64,000 nt of DNA, from NCBI GenBank assembly GCA_016858145.1, contig JAEHOE010000050.1, positions 186,001-250,000 of the forward strand. The letters are read 5' to 3'. Position numbers and translations under genes: made by a program. Below are positions 11,725-21,240 of the stretch, piece by piece; within the stretch, counting starts at the first letter, position 1; every line of letters starts with the position of its first letter. The notes below the pieces were generated by a model. It did no database searches. It saw only the letters and a list, made by a program, of their open reading frames with translations, and was not told where the DNA came from. The DNA comes from Edaphochlamys debaryana. Its lineage: Eukaryota; Chlorophyta; Chlorophyceae; Chlamydomonadales.

Positions 11725-13397
11725 TCACGCGGCGGGCGGCGGCCCCGGCGGGAAGCCCCCCAGTGCGTACAGCGAGCCGAACAGCGAGGCGCAGGTGACC
11801 AGGGCGAAGCCCGTCAGCCACACACCAAACGCCCACTGCCGGGGTGGGGGGGGGCATGGGTGGAAGAGGGCGGCGGGAGGGGGTTGGCGGGGCGAGGTGA
11901 GTCGTGGGGGGCACAGGGGGGCCATGCGGCAGGAAAGGTCATAACACAGCTGGTCATTGGGAGGGAACATTAGAGAACGCTGGCGACCGGGACTGCCCCC
12001 GTACGGCACTCAGCAGGCTCGGCAACTGGCGTCGATCAACTGTCCCCAGTCAGCGCCCTCTCCCAGCACCGGACGGCCCTGGTCCAGCACGCCCCCGCGT
12101 CGCCCCTGGCCTCCCACCTGCTTGGCCAGCCCCGTCTTTGCCGCTATCCACAGGATCATGCGCTCGAACACGGGGGCCAGCGCAATGGCCAGCGAGAAGC
12201 GGAGCGGGCGCACGAAGTTCTGGTGGCGTACGTGCATGGGGGCGAGGGGACAGGTTGGGGTGCGGGGGAGCGTGGCGGGATGGTGGCGGAGCGTAGTCTG
12301 GGCCGCCGCCCAACCCGAAAGACCAACTCCTCTCTTTCCGCCCTCTCCTCCCCTCCCCCCTCCCACGCGCCTGCATGGTCCACAGCCCCGCATAGAAGCC
12401 CAGGAAGGGGGCCCACTGGCCCGGCCAGCTGCGGGGGAAGAGGGGGGGCGGGGGACGGGCCGGTGCAGGGCCAGGGCCAGCGGCTTCAACGGCGACAGAG
12501 GCTGGTGCGGGCACAGCAGCTTCCCCCTCACTGCCCTTCCATGCAGGCGCCCGGCAGCGTGACTAATGCCCCCTCGCCGGCCCCGTCCCACAGCACTGCA
12601 ACCGGGACGCGCACGCAGCACTCTGGGCCCCCCCCCTCACGCAGTCCTGCGGCACCCACAGCGGGCTCTGGCCCGTGGCCTTGACGAAGGAGAGCCAGGC
12701 GATGGCGAGGCACACGCCGTAGGTGACGTTGGAGATGAAGCTGGGCCAGGGGGGAGGGGAGAAGGGTATAAGGAGCGGGGGAAGAAGCGGGGGAAGGCGG
12801 CAACTGAAGAACGGCGGATATCTCCGCGTCATCCCAAGACGCCACAGGCCCTTGCGTACACTCCCGGCGCGGGCACGTTTCCGCCCGTTTGCGTGCCCCC
12901 ACGAATCCCTAGCAGCACGACGCCCGCACCCCCACCCGTAGGACGCGAAGGCGCCCATGCCCAGCTGCGCCAGCTTCTCCTTGTCCAGCTTGTCGCCCAG
13001 GAAGAAGCGCTTGATGGCGCCCAGCGGGCCGCCGCCACCGCTGGGCGCCGGGGAGGCCGCGGAGCTGGGGTGGAGTGTTCGAGGGGAGGTCGGGGAATGG
13101 GTGGGAAGATGGGGCGGGGAATGCCGGTCGGCACATCGCCTAGGACGGGTTGGCTCGACCAGCATCGCGTGGTTTGTTTGCAGCTTGCCTGGAAGCGGGC
13201 GGTGTCGACGAGGAGGCAGGGTCCCGCGCTGGCTCGGGCGATGCCGCAGAAGCCGAGGACGAGGAGCACACCAGAGAGGCGCATCGTTGGCGCCAAGCTG
13301 CCTGTGGCAGCACTGCGGCTGGCAACGCCACTGCGGGCCTGCGCGCCGAGCCATGCGTTGCGGAGATGGAAGCCTGCGCTCGGCTTTGGAGCTGCAT
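11725..13397 (-). CDS. Chloroplast FAM210/DUF1279-like membrane protein
   Basis: Six exons encode 229 residues: 13189-13397, 12936-13064, 12660-12740, 12371-12428, 12118-12219, 11725-11835. The N-terminus (MQLQSRAQASISATHGSARR) is Arg/Ser/Ala-rich with no acids, a plastid transit peptide. The mature part begins around GAIKRFFLGDKLDKEKLAQ and carries FISNVTYGVCLAIAW, SPLWPGQWAPFLGFYAGLW, NFVRPLRFSLAIALAP and a C-terminal hydrophobic segment, the order seen in plant FAM210-like (DUF1279) proteins as I remember them. Two or three membrane segments are expected. The molecular role is unknown. Two introns need GC donors: 13065-13188 (CAG|GCAAGC) and 12220-12370 (CAG|GCGCGT). In the third exon the donor CT|GTGGGT was chosen because it gives the expected Pro-Gly-Gln-Trp junction. 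Confidence 0.75.
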
Positions 13398-13543
13398 TCT
13401 TGTAGTACACAAGTAGATACACGCTATGGGATAAAACCGCTGTTTGCTTCACTGGCCGCGAGCCCAGGGAAGGTCAACTTGCACGGGTGTTGCGCGCAGA
13501 TCGCCGCTCGCTCCTTGCGCGCAGGACGCCAGTGTTCTCTATA

Positions 13544-13548
13544 TTACA
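13544..13548 (-). terminator. TGTAA poly(A) signal of the chlorophyllase-like gene
   Basis: TGTAA on the minus strand, 45 bases past the stop codon at 13593. This is the pentamer used as poly(A) signal in Chlamydomonadales. Confidence 0.55.
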
Positions 13549-13592
13549 GCAATCCTCGACTGGTCGCACCGCACGAACCACTTGCCACAGCT

Positions 13593-16500
13593 TCACTCCT
13601 CTGCGGCAGCCCGCGCACGCCGGGCCTTGCCGCCTGCCCTCCGCTCCTCCTCCTCCGCCTCGTCAAAGTTCTTGAACCTCGACTCCAGGCTCAGCCCGCT
13701 CCCGTACGACAGCTGCGTCACCAGTCGGTCCAGCCCCGGCCTCAAGGCACCCTGCACCACCGCCGCGCCCCGCCCCCGCCGCCCCCCTGCCCCCACCCCG
13801 ACCGGCCCCCCTCCTTCCCCCTCCCCTTGCCCTCGCTCCACCCGCCGGTCCCCCCCGGGCCCCACACGCGACCCCGCCGCCGCCGCCGCCGGCGGCGCCG
13901 CCAGCGCCACCCCACCCCTCCCGCCCCATCCCCCGCCTCCGCCTCCGCCAGCTTCCGCCGCCGCCGCCGCCGCTGCCGCCGCCTCCGCCAGCGCCGCCTG
14001 CTGCTCCTCCTCTACCAGGGCGGCGGCGTAAGCGGCCTGAGCCAGGGAGGCTCCGCCGCGGAGCCCCTGCCGCCCCGCCACCGCGGCGGCGCGCGCGCGC
14101 TGCAGCGGGCTGGGGCCGGTCAGCGCGAGCGCCTCGGCGGGGGGCGGGGGGGAGTCGGCGGCGAACCAGGGCGGCGGGCCGCCGCCACCACCGGCGCCGC
14201 CGGCTGCGGCTGCCATGGCCGCTGCTGAGGAGGCTGGGCTGCCTTGGCCGCAGGCGGCGGGGTAGGGCACGGGGAGCTGGAAGATGTCGGCCCCTGCGGC
14301 AGGGGACCGGCGGGGAGGGTGGGTGGGTATGGCTAGGCGCGGGGATGTGTAACTCCGAATCAATAACCCTTTCGTGCGTGTTTGGGGTGCCCAGGCGAAA
14401 GCGCAACGTGTGACGGGCTGCTCGTGCAAGCCGCGATGGGCAATGTGTGCATGGCTGCGCCCCTCCTGCGCTCCCTTCCTGCAGCCGTCCCCGCCCCCCC
14501 ATCCCGCCCTCGCTCGTGTCTCTTCCCCTCACCAAACCCCCTTCCCTCAGCCCCGCCCCCCCCGCCCTGCCCCCTCACCCCTGTGCCGTATGACGCTCTC
14601 CGCCCACGCCACCATGACCGCCAGGCCCACGCCCCGCACCGCCTCGTCCGCGGCCTCGCCCGAGGGGCACAGCGCGCGCTGCAGCGGGGACAGCTCCGAC
14701 AGGAACTGGAAGTGGCCTGGGGAGGGAGGAAGCGGGGGGAGGGGAGGGGAGGGGAGGAGGGAGGTAGCGGGTGGGGCATGGTCGGTGGGGTGGGGATTCT
14801 GAGTGGTGGTGTAGGGCGGGGTTACGGGGGCGGGTAGCGATAGGCACCGGCGGGAGGCACGGTGCGAGGTTGCCGCACCGTGCCTCCCGCCTCGCCATGC
14901 AGGGCACAGCCTGGTGCGCTGGAGTCAGGGCCGTGGCGGCACAAGGCAAAAGCGCTTCTGGCCTGCCCCTGCAGTCCTGCCCCTGCCACCCAGACGCCCC
15001 CTCCTCCTCCCTATCCCAGACCCGGCCCTCCACCCGTCCACAACCCCGCCCCACCTTCCCCCCCTCTGCCCCCCCTCTCCCCCGGCACCCACCCGCCTCC
15101 GGAATGGCCACCTCCCAGCAGGGCGCCCCCGAGGCAGCGAAGAAGCGCCGGAAGTTGGACTGGGATGGGGGGGCGTGGAGGAATTTTGACTAGGGCGCAC
15201 GGTAGGGAGCGGGTGGGGTTGCGGTTGAAAGGACGTGAGACGAGGATGGGACATGGAAGGGTAGACAAACTGTGTAGGGGTCCGCCGTCTGTCACCGGTG
15301 TCCCGCCGTCCCCACCCCACAACCCATGCCCCGCCGGGCACGCACCTGCCGCGGCGCGCAGTCCCCCCCCACGCCCCCGCCCACCACCGCCAGGGGCAGG
15401 GGCCGCTCGCGGGGCATGTTGCGGAGCGCGGCCAGCGCAGAGGGGAACCTGGGGGGGGGGGTGAGGGGGTTGGGGCCCGGGGTTTCGGGGCAGGTGGTGG
15501 CGTCAGGACGTAGGGCTGGGGCAGGGGGTCTGGAGCCTGGCGAGGCGGGTGGGGAGGGGCCTCGGGAAGGCACGGTCTCGAGCTGCCCGCGACCCGCGTA
15601 CAGCAGCCGCACTTTGCCCCCCCCCCCCTACCTCCCCCCCATCCCTCCCTTACCCCGGGGCCAGGGGCGCGTACACGGTGTTGTCCACGGGGTCCAGCGG
15701 GCAGCCCCCTCCCTCCCCCTTGCCTCCCTAACCCCCCCTCTTGCCTCTCCCCCCCATCCCTCCCCTACCCTGGGGCCAGAGGTGCGTACACGGTGTTGTC
15801 CACGGGGTCCAGCAGGCAGAGGGCGGCCACGCGGGGGTCCTCGGCGCCGGCCAGGGCGGCCAGCTTGCCGCCCCTGAAGCGGGGGGGGGGAGGAGAGGGG
15901 GTTAGGGTGGAGACACAGGAGGCACAGCGAGAGAGCGCGGGGCGGAAGTGCCGCCCTGGGAGCCCCGGTTCAGGGAAGGGGAGGGGGCATACCTACAAAG
16001 TGTGTAGGCATGCCCCGGCAATCGTCCGGAGCGGGCCTCCCTCACCTCGAGTGCCCCACCAGGTACACCCCCCGGGAGGTGTCCGCCAGGCGGCGCATGA
16101 GGGGGTCGCTCTCGGCCCTGGGGGGAGGGCAGGGGGGTGGGCAGGGGCTGGAGTGTTAGATGGTGGAGGTGCTGTGGAGTTGCAGACTTGGGGCTGCTGG
16201 GTGGTTGCCCAGTGCCTACATCCTCCCCCCTTCCGCCGCGGACCCCCGAGGCGCCCTCCACCCACCCCCGCGTACCCCTGTGCCACCTCCGTCTCCCCCG
16301 TGTGTCCCCCTGTGCCACCTCCGTCTCCGGTCCCCAATCCATGCAAGATCACCCACGCGTCCCGCCCCCCTCACCAGTCGATCAGGCCCACCAGCAGCCG
16401 TACGCACGTGGCGTCGTTCAGGAGCCCCGAGAGACCCTCGTTCCTATGAGCATGGGGAAGGGGGGGATTAAAGATGTTCGTAACTGAGTAGCAGCTGGGC

Positions 16501-18173
16501 CACCTAGGCCCCCCCTCCCCAAGGCACCCAAATCGGGCGGATGGTCGCCCCTCCGCATGACCTCTGCAGCTCAGCAACTCAACCCCTCACCACTACCCGC
16601 TGGTGATTCCGGCACGCCCGCCTCCCTCCGCCTCGCTTCCAAAGGCCTCCGGGGCGTTCCCTGCCATACCTGTCGTACAGCACCACCGTGTACCCCCAGC
16701 TGGCCAGGCGCTCCGCGTACGGCAGGTAGGCGGCCGCGGGGAGCAGGAAGCCGGCGGACAGCACCGCCAGGGGGTGGGGGGCGGTGAGGCCCAGCTCGGA
16801 GCCGCCCTAGGGGGGCGAGGGGAGGGGAAGGGGACTAAGAGGGGGGAGCAAGTGCAGATACGGTGTTCGGTGGCCCCGCGTGTCTGAAGCCACTGTGCAG
16901 TGGCGTGTGCTTGGTGAGTCGTGTGGTTGCAAAGGCCAGCACGTTGCAAGTGCAGATACCGGAGCAGGTGCAGGGCTATGCTGGGACCGCGTGGCTGCAG
17001 CCCTCTCCTACCCCCCTCAAACCCAGCCCCAACTACCCACACTCCAACTTGCCGTACACTATTCCAACGTCCCGTTCCTCTCGTCCTGACGGCCCTGCCC
17101 TCCCCCTCTCCTCTTCCCCCCCCCCACGTGCCTTGGGGTACACCACCTCCACCCTCAGCGTGCAGCTGGCGTTGACGCAGGCGGGGAAGCACGAGGCGCA
17201 AGTGTGCTCCCGCCGGGGCAGGCGGGCGGTGGCCAGGGGGCCGGGGCCCGAGTAGTCGGGGGCCACCAGGTAGGGCGCAAAGGCCTGGCGGCAGGCGGCG
17301 GGGGAGAGCTGCGGGCAGGGGGTGCGGAGGGCAGGCAGGGCACAGGGTAGGTGTGACGAGTCACAGGGTGGGAGAGGGCGCGAAGGTGAGATGGTGGAGG
17401 GGACAGGGGGGTGGGTTGTGGGATTGAGGGGGGTCGTGGCTAGGTTGTGTGTAAAGCGGGAGGGCAGGAAGGCGCTGGGTGGCCTGGTCAGGCGGAGAGA
17501 GAAGCCGGGCATTGCAGGACTCGCACAACCCCTCTGCTGCCGCCAGGGGCTGGCCTGACCGCCCTCGCCCCCACGGCCCCCTCTCGTTCGGCCCCACCTG
17601 CGCTGCCGCCGCGCCGCCGGGCAGCGCCGCCGCCCCCGCGAGCCAGGCCGAGCCCGCCGCCGCTGACAGCAGCAGTCGCCGCCGCCCCACGGAGGCACCG
17701 TGCAGGAGCGGGTCTAGGGCCCCTGGATGGGGCTGCATCGATGATGGGAGCAGGGGCAGACCACCGTCGTCCGCGATGCGGCCTCGGTCGTCGCCGCCGT
17801 GGCGCCTCCGCCGCAGCCGCTGCCAGAGCCGCCAGGGCTCGAGCAACCCGGGCTCAGGGCCCAGGTCGGGCCCAGATGGGCCCAAGATGAGGCCCGAGAG
17901 TGAGCTAGAAGTACTGCTGTTGCTGCATCTGGGGACCTGGGTGGTCTCAGGGGCCGTGGCCGCGGCTGGCAAGGGCCGCGCACCGCCTGCCGGCGTCGGC
18001 GCCGCTGGCCCCTGCCCCGGTGACGCCGAGCAACATTGCACGTGCTGCCGCCGTCGAGGCTCCGCGAGCAGTACCCTGCCAGAGCAGCTAGGCGCACAGA
18101 GCGGGGTGCTGAGGCTGGAGCCCCGGGCGCTCGCGCCCGCGGGGGATGGATGGCTGGGCAAGAGCGCTGACAT
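13593..18173 (-). CDS. Chlorophyllase-like alpha/beta hydrolase with lumen-type leader
   Basis: Ten exons encode 714 residues: 17598-18173, 17132-17308, 16670-16806, 16375-16443, 16046-16117, 15769-15873, 15346-15448, 15093-15159, 14579-14716, 13593-14293. The core matches chlorophyllase-type hydrolases: [20 protein letters not shown], the nucleophile motif GHSRGGK (Ser about 343), LLDPVDN (Asp about 366 or 369) and GHFQFL (His about 437). Such enzymes cleave phytol from chlorophyll; substrate here is inferred, not shown. The N-terminal 190 residues look like a transit peptide followed by a twin-Arg hydrophobic segment ([19 protein letters not shown]) ending Ala-rich, which suggests thylakoid-lumen targeting. 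A Cys-rich stretch ([15 protein letters not shown]) precedes the hydrolase. The last 235 residues are a low-complexity Ala/Gly extension absent from plant chlorophyllases. The intron 16807-17131 needs a GC donor (AAG|GCACGT). Confidence 0.75.
14849..14891. repeat. 18-bp perfect inverted repeat with 7-base loop, intronic
   Basis: Arms 14849-14866 and 14874-14891 are perfectly complementary around a 7-base loop (14867-14873). It lies in the intron between exons 8 and 9 of the chlorophyllase-like gene, so it would fold as a hairpin in the pre-mRNA. Confidence 0.85.
15634..15820. repeat. Tandem copy of exon end plus donor site inside intron
   Basis: Bases from about 15749 to 15820 (3' end of exon 6, its donor GTAGGG and some intron) recur 115 bases away at about 15634-15705 within the following intron. 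The copy still reads [15 protein letters not shown] and still has a usable-looking donor (GTAAGG), with a handful of substitutions. It has no acceptor in front, so it is probably not an exon. Confidence 0.85.
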
Positions 18174-18529
18174 CGGCTGTGCGGGCCTAGTCAAGCCAGC
18201 CGGCGACGTGTCGTCGACATGATGCCCTATGGCATATTATTGAGCGCGAAAGCAGTAGAGATCAGCGGCTTTGGGTGCTGAGCGACTTCCCGAGTGCAGG
18301 TGCAAGCTCAAGAGGTGCGCTGAGAGCTGCGTTGCTGTGTGTATGTTGCGCTGTGCTTGGGGGGGTCAAGGGAAAGAAAGCACGTTAAGGCGGGAGTGCG
18401 CGACGTGAGCGCACTCCGTGGCGCGACATCACGACACCCCGCCATGCCGACTGAACCCGCGCCCGGCCCCCCTCCCCGACTAGACCCCACCCTCAGCGCC
18501 CCGCCACTTAGCACATCCTATTTGCCAAG
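18174..18529. promoter_or_regulatory. Divergent intergenic region (shared promoter region)
   Basis: 356 bases separate the start of the chlorophyllase-like gene (minus) from the start of the small plus-strand gene. A short AT-richer patch lies at 18228-18245. No clear TATA box was found for either gene. Confidence 0.5.
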
Positions 18530-19861
18530 ATGGCGGACAAGCCGCGCTTCCTTAAGTCCCTCATGAACACACTCTATGGGTTCGGCTTCAAGGAGCCCTG
18601 GCGCATGACTGGCGTGCGCAGCCTGCCTGACTTTGAGCACTACCTGCCTAAGGGCACAGAGTACCGGAAGTTCTCGCCCGGGTGAGCGCACATCGCCGGT
18701 GCCCAGCACGGCCTTCACCGCTGGCTTCTCGAGGAGCGGTCAGCATGGACGCATAGAGGCTGAAGCTATTGCAAAGAGGGCTAACTGGCCGTCCATCGCG
18801 TTGCGCTCCACGCAGCAACCAGCCGGTGAAGGCCAAAATCCCGCACGACCCGCCAAAGCTGGTCTATGACATCAAGTACTTTGGTAGGTGCACATGGTCG
18901 AGGCGCCAGGGCCTGCGTGACCCTGCCCAAGGCGTGATGCTGACCATGCGCAAACGCGCTGCGACGCAGTGCGGGACTACCGCCGCAACAACAAGTACAC
19001 GGCGCGCACGGTGGACTCGAAGACGGAGTTCGACTTCCAGAAGGTGGGCGAGTTGCACTCACGCAGGCGTGTTCCGAGGGGGGTGGGGTGCGGGGCGAGG
19101 GTGCGGGGGGAGTCAGGGCAGAGGGGCACGCGCTCGGGCCCCGACGGGGACGTGTACGCACGGTGAACCAGCGGCGTGGGCTTATAGAACCCTGACGACG
19201 GGACAACGGGCGTGTTCTGTCATGCTGAAGCGTCACAACGTTGCCCGCCATCCCGCGCCCCTGCAGCTGTTCAACGAGATGCCGGTTAAGCCCGACCAGG
19301 TGGGCGCAGCTCTGCGTGCAGTGGCCAGGGAGAGCGTCTCAGTTGAGGGAAGCCCTGCTGGGAAGGCGGGCGGCACGGGGGCTCAGGGGACGGGGGCAGC
19401 TAGCGGGGCCTGGTGGAGGCTGGGGGCTCGCGGACGTTGGAGCGGGGTTGTCGGGGTTGCGCAGGAGGGTGCGGGGTGGTGGTGGCTGCAGAGTTGCCTC
19501 GGCAACACCACATCAGCAGTATCAGGTTTAGTGGAACTGGGCCCGTTTGGTGGTGGAATGTTCAGCATCCATGTTGGCACCATCGCTGAAGGACACCCGA
19601 AGCCGCTGACGAAGGGCAGCGGGGACAGACGGGGCGGGTTACCCCGTGCGAGGCGCGGCTTAGCCTTTCACCTCTGCTCCTGGTCCCACGGGCGCTCCAG
19701 CCGGGCGACCGTATGGTGCATACGGAAGGATCCCTGGACGGTTCGGGTCTGTCCACGGCCCCCGCTGACATGTTTTCCTCCCCACCCCGCCCCCCTCCGG
19801 CGCCGCTTCGCAGGTCAAGACCGTCCCTATGCCGGCGACGACCCCCCACCGCGGCTACTAA
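18530..19861 (+). CDS. Small conserved protein, possible complex I accessory subunit
   Basis: Five exons encode 124 residues: 18530-18681, 18816-18883, 18970-19043, 19267-19299, 19814-19861. Phases and GT-AG boundaries all agree and the stop TAA is at 19859. The protein is soluble, basic and without a cleavable-looking leader: MADKPRFLKSLMNTLYGFGF at the start, then KEPWRMTGVRSLPDFEHYLP, a VYDIKYFVRDYRRNNKYTAR block and MPATTPHRGY at the end. The Pro-Trp, Tyr-x-x-Arg-Asp-x-Arg-Arg-Asn pattern resembles, from memory, a small plant mitochondrial NADH dehydrogenase subunit (B14.5a-type). That assignment is tentative; the gene model itself is firm. The composition is unlike its low-complexity neighbours. 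Confidence 0.75.
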
Positions 19862-21240
19862 GCGCCTTTGCGGGAAGGGGCCAGGGCAGCCTGCCCCCGC
19901 TGGGCTGGGCTGCTGAGCGCCTCCGGGTTGCGCAGGACACGGCCCCTAGCGCGGCGCGCGCAGCGCAGCCCCGCGGGGTGCACAATCTGCACACGCAGCC
20001 CGGCCCCGCGCCCGACGCCCGACGCCAGGGCGTGGAGGGCCGCGCGGAGGCGTGTCCGGGGGCACCGCGGGGAAGCGTTGCCGGTGGTCGGCCGGCGACG
20101 GCGTCCCGCGCGTTGCGAGGCCGGCGGGCACGGGCGGCGTGAACAGCCTGAGGCGGAGGCAGAGGCGGAGCTCGAGCTTGGTGCTGGGGATGGACTCTTG
20201 CAGTCCGGGCGGGCTCTGGCGATGACGTGGAGGCGGCGGGAGCGCCCGATGCGTGAGCTCGGGCCCTGGTAGCAGCGTGGGGCGGCTGCGTGGGACTCCG
20301 GGGGCGCTGCTGGGCTGCGTGGCTTATCTCTTGGGTGTGTGGGGTGTAGCTTGTGATGTGTGGGCGACGTAGGGCCGAGGCGATGGTGACCGGGGCTTGG
20401 GGAGGGGCGTAGCGCGGGTGGGGTGCTGAGCAGGGGCCCCTGGGGCGGCTCCTCGGGGCCGGCGTGGGTACCGGTAGACGGGTGAGGATTTGGACAAGGT
20501 GTGGCTCATGGCTACGCTCGGCCGTCGTGGGCTGAGAGTCTGAAAGTGGATACGACCGAAGCAGTCCTTGAGCTTTTGCGTCCTGCCTGACGGGAGAAGC
20601 CAGGGGACGCGGCTCGGCCTTGCGCAGTATGTAGCGCACCTGGCCTTGCCGTGCCTTGCTGAGAAGCGCTCAGGACGGAGCCCGGACCCACGATGCGGCG
20701 GTCAGGGCAAACAGGAGCAGGGGTTGCCAAGGCGTCACACAGTCCTGCACGGTGTTGCTGTGGGCGGGCACGAACCGCTGGCAGCGCCCTCACAGGCCGG
20801 GCCCGCTGACGTAAGGTCGTCTGGTGACCGTATGCTGTCCAGCTGCGGCCGTATCGGTCCTTGCTGCCCGTTTCCCCATTACCTGCAAGGCACTGTGAGC
20901 TGTACCTCGCGTTTTGCGCGTTGTTAGGGCGACCGCGATGTGGTAAGTACGGTCGCCGTTTCTTCCTGATCGGCGCGTTTTTTACCCTGTCATCGCCGCC
21001 TGCGCCAACTCTACTTTTTCGCGACTCTGACAGCCTTCGCCACACATCGGACATCAACGCAGGCAACGAAGGCACGGTTGCCCTCGCGTGCTGGATTTGC
21101 CGCATAACCGGTCGCGGGACTGAGAGCAGGTGGTGCTGACCTTGAGCCGATCGCCTTAGACGCCGAGCGCAGCGATTAGGCCCGGAGCGCCGAGGGTGGT
21201 TGCGGCATCGGTCGCCGCTAGGTTTGTGGAACTGGAATCT
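19862..21240. other. Intergenic, no gene seen
   Basis: 3' region of the small gene and upstream region of the next plus-strand gene. No TGTAA was found. A short inverted repeat (8-bp arms at 20928-20935 and 20950-20957) is present. Open frames here are not protein-like. Confidence 0.5.

Noticed and set aside
12957..14228. 423-residue plus-strand frame
   Set aside because: Runs antisense across parts of two well-supported spliced genes.
15656..15708. Extra exon in the chlorophyllase-like gene
   Set aside because: It is a copy of the end of exon 6 without an acceptor; including it would duplicate the segment after LLDPVDN.
20928..20957. Hairpin as a terminator or RNA gene
   Set aside because: Eight-base arms with a 14-base loop are expected by chance in sequence of this GC content.
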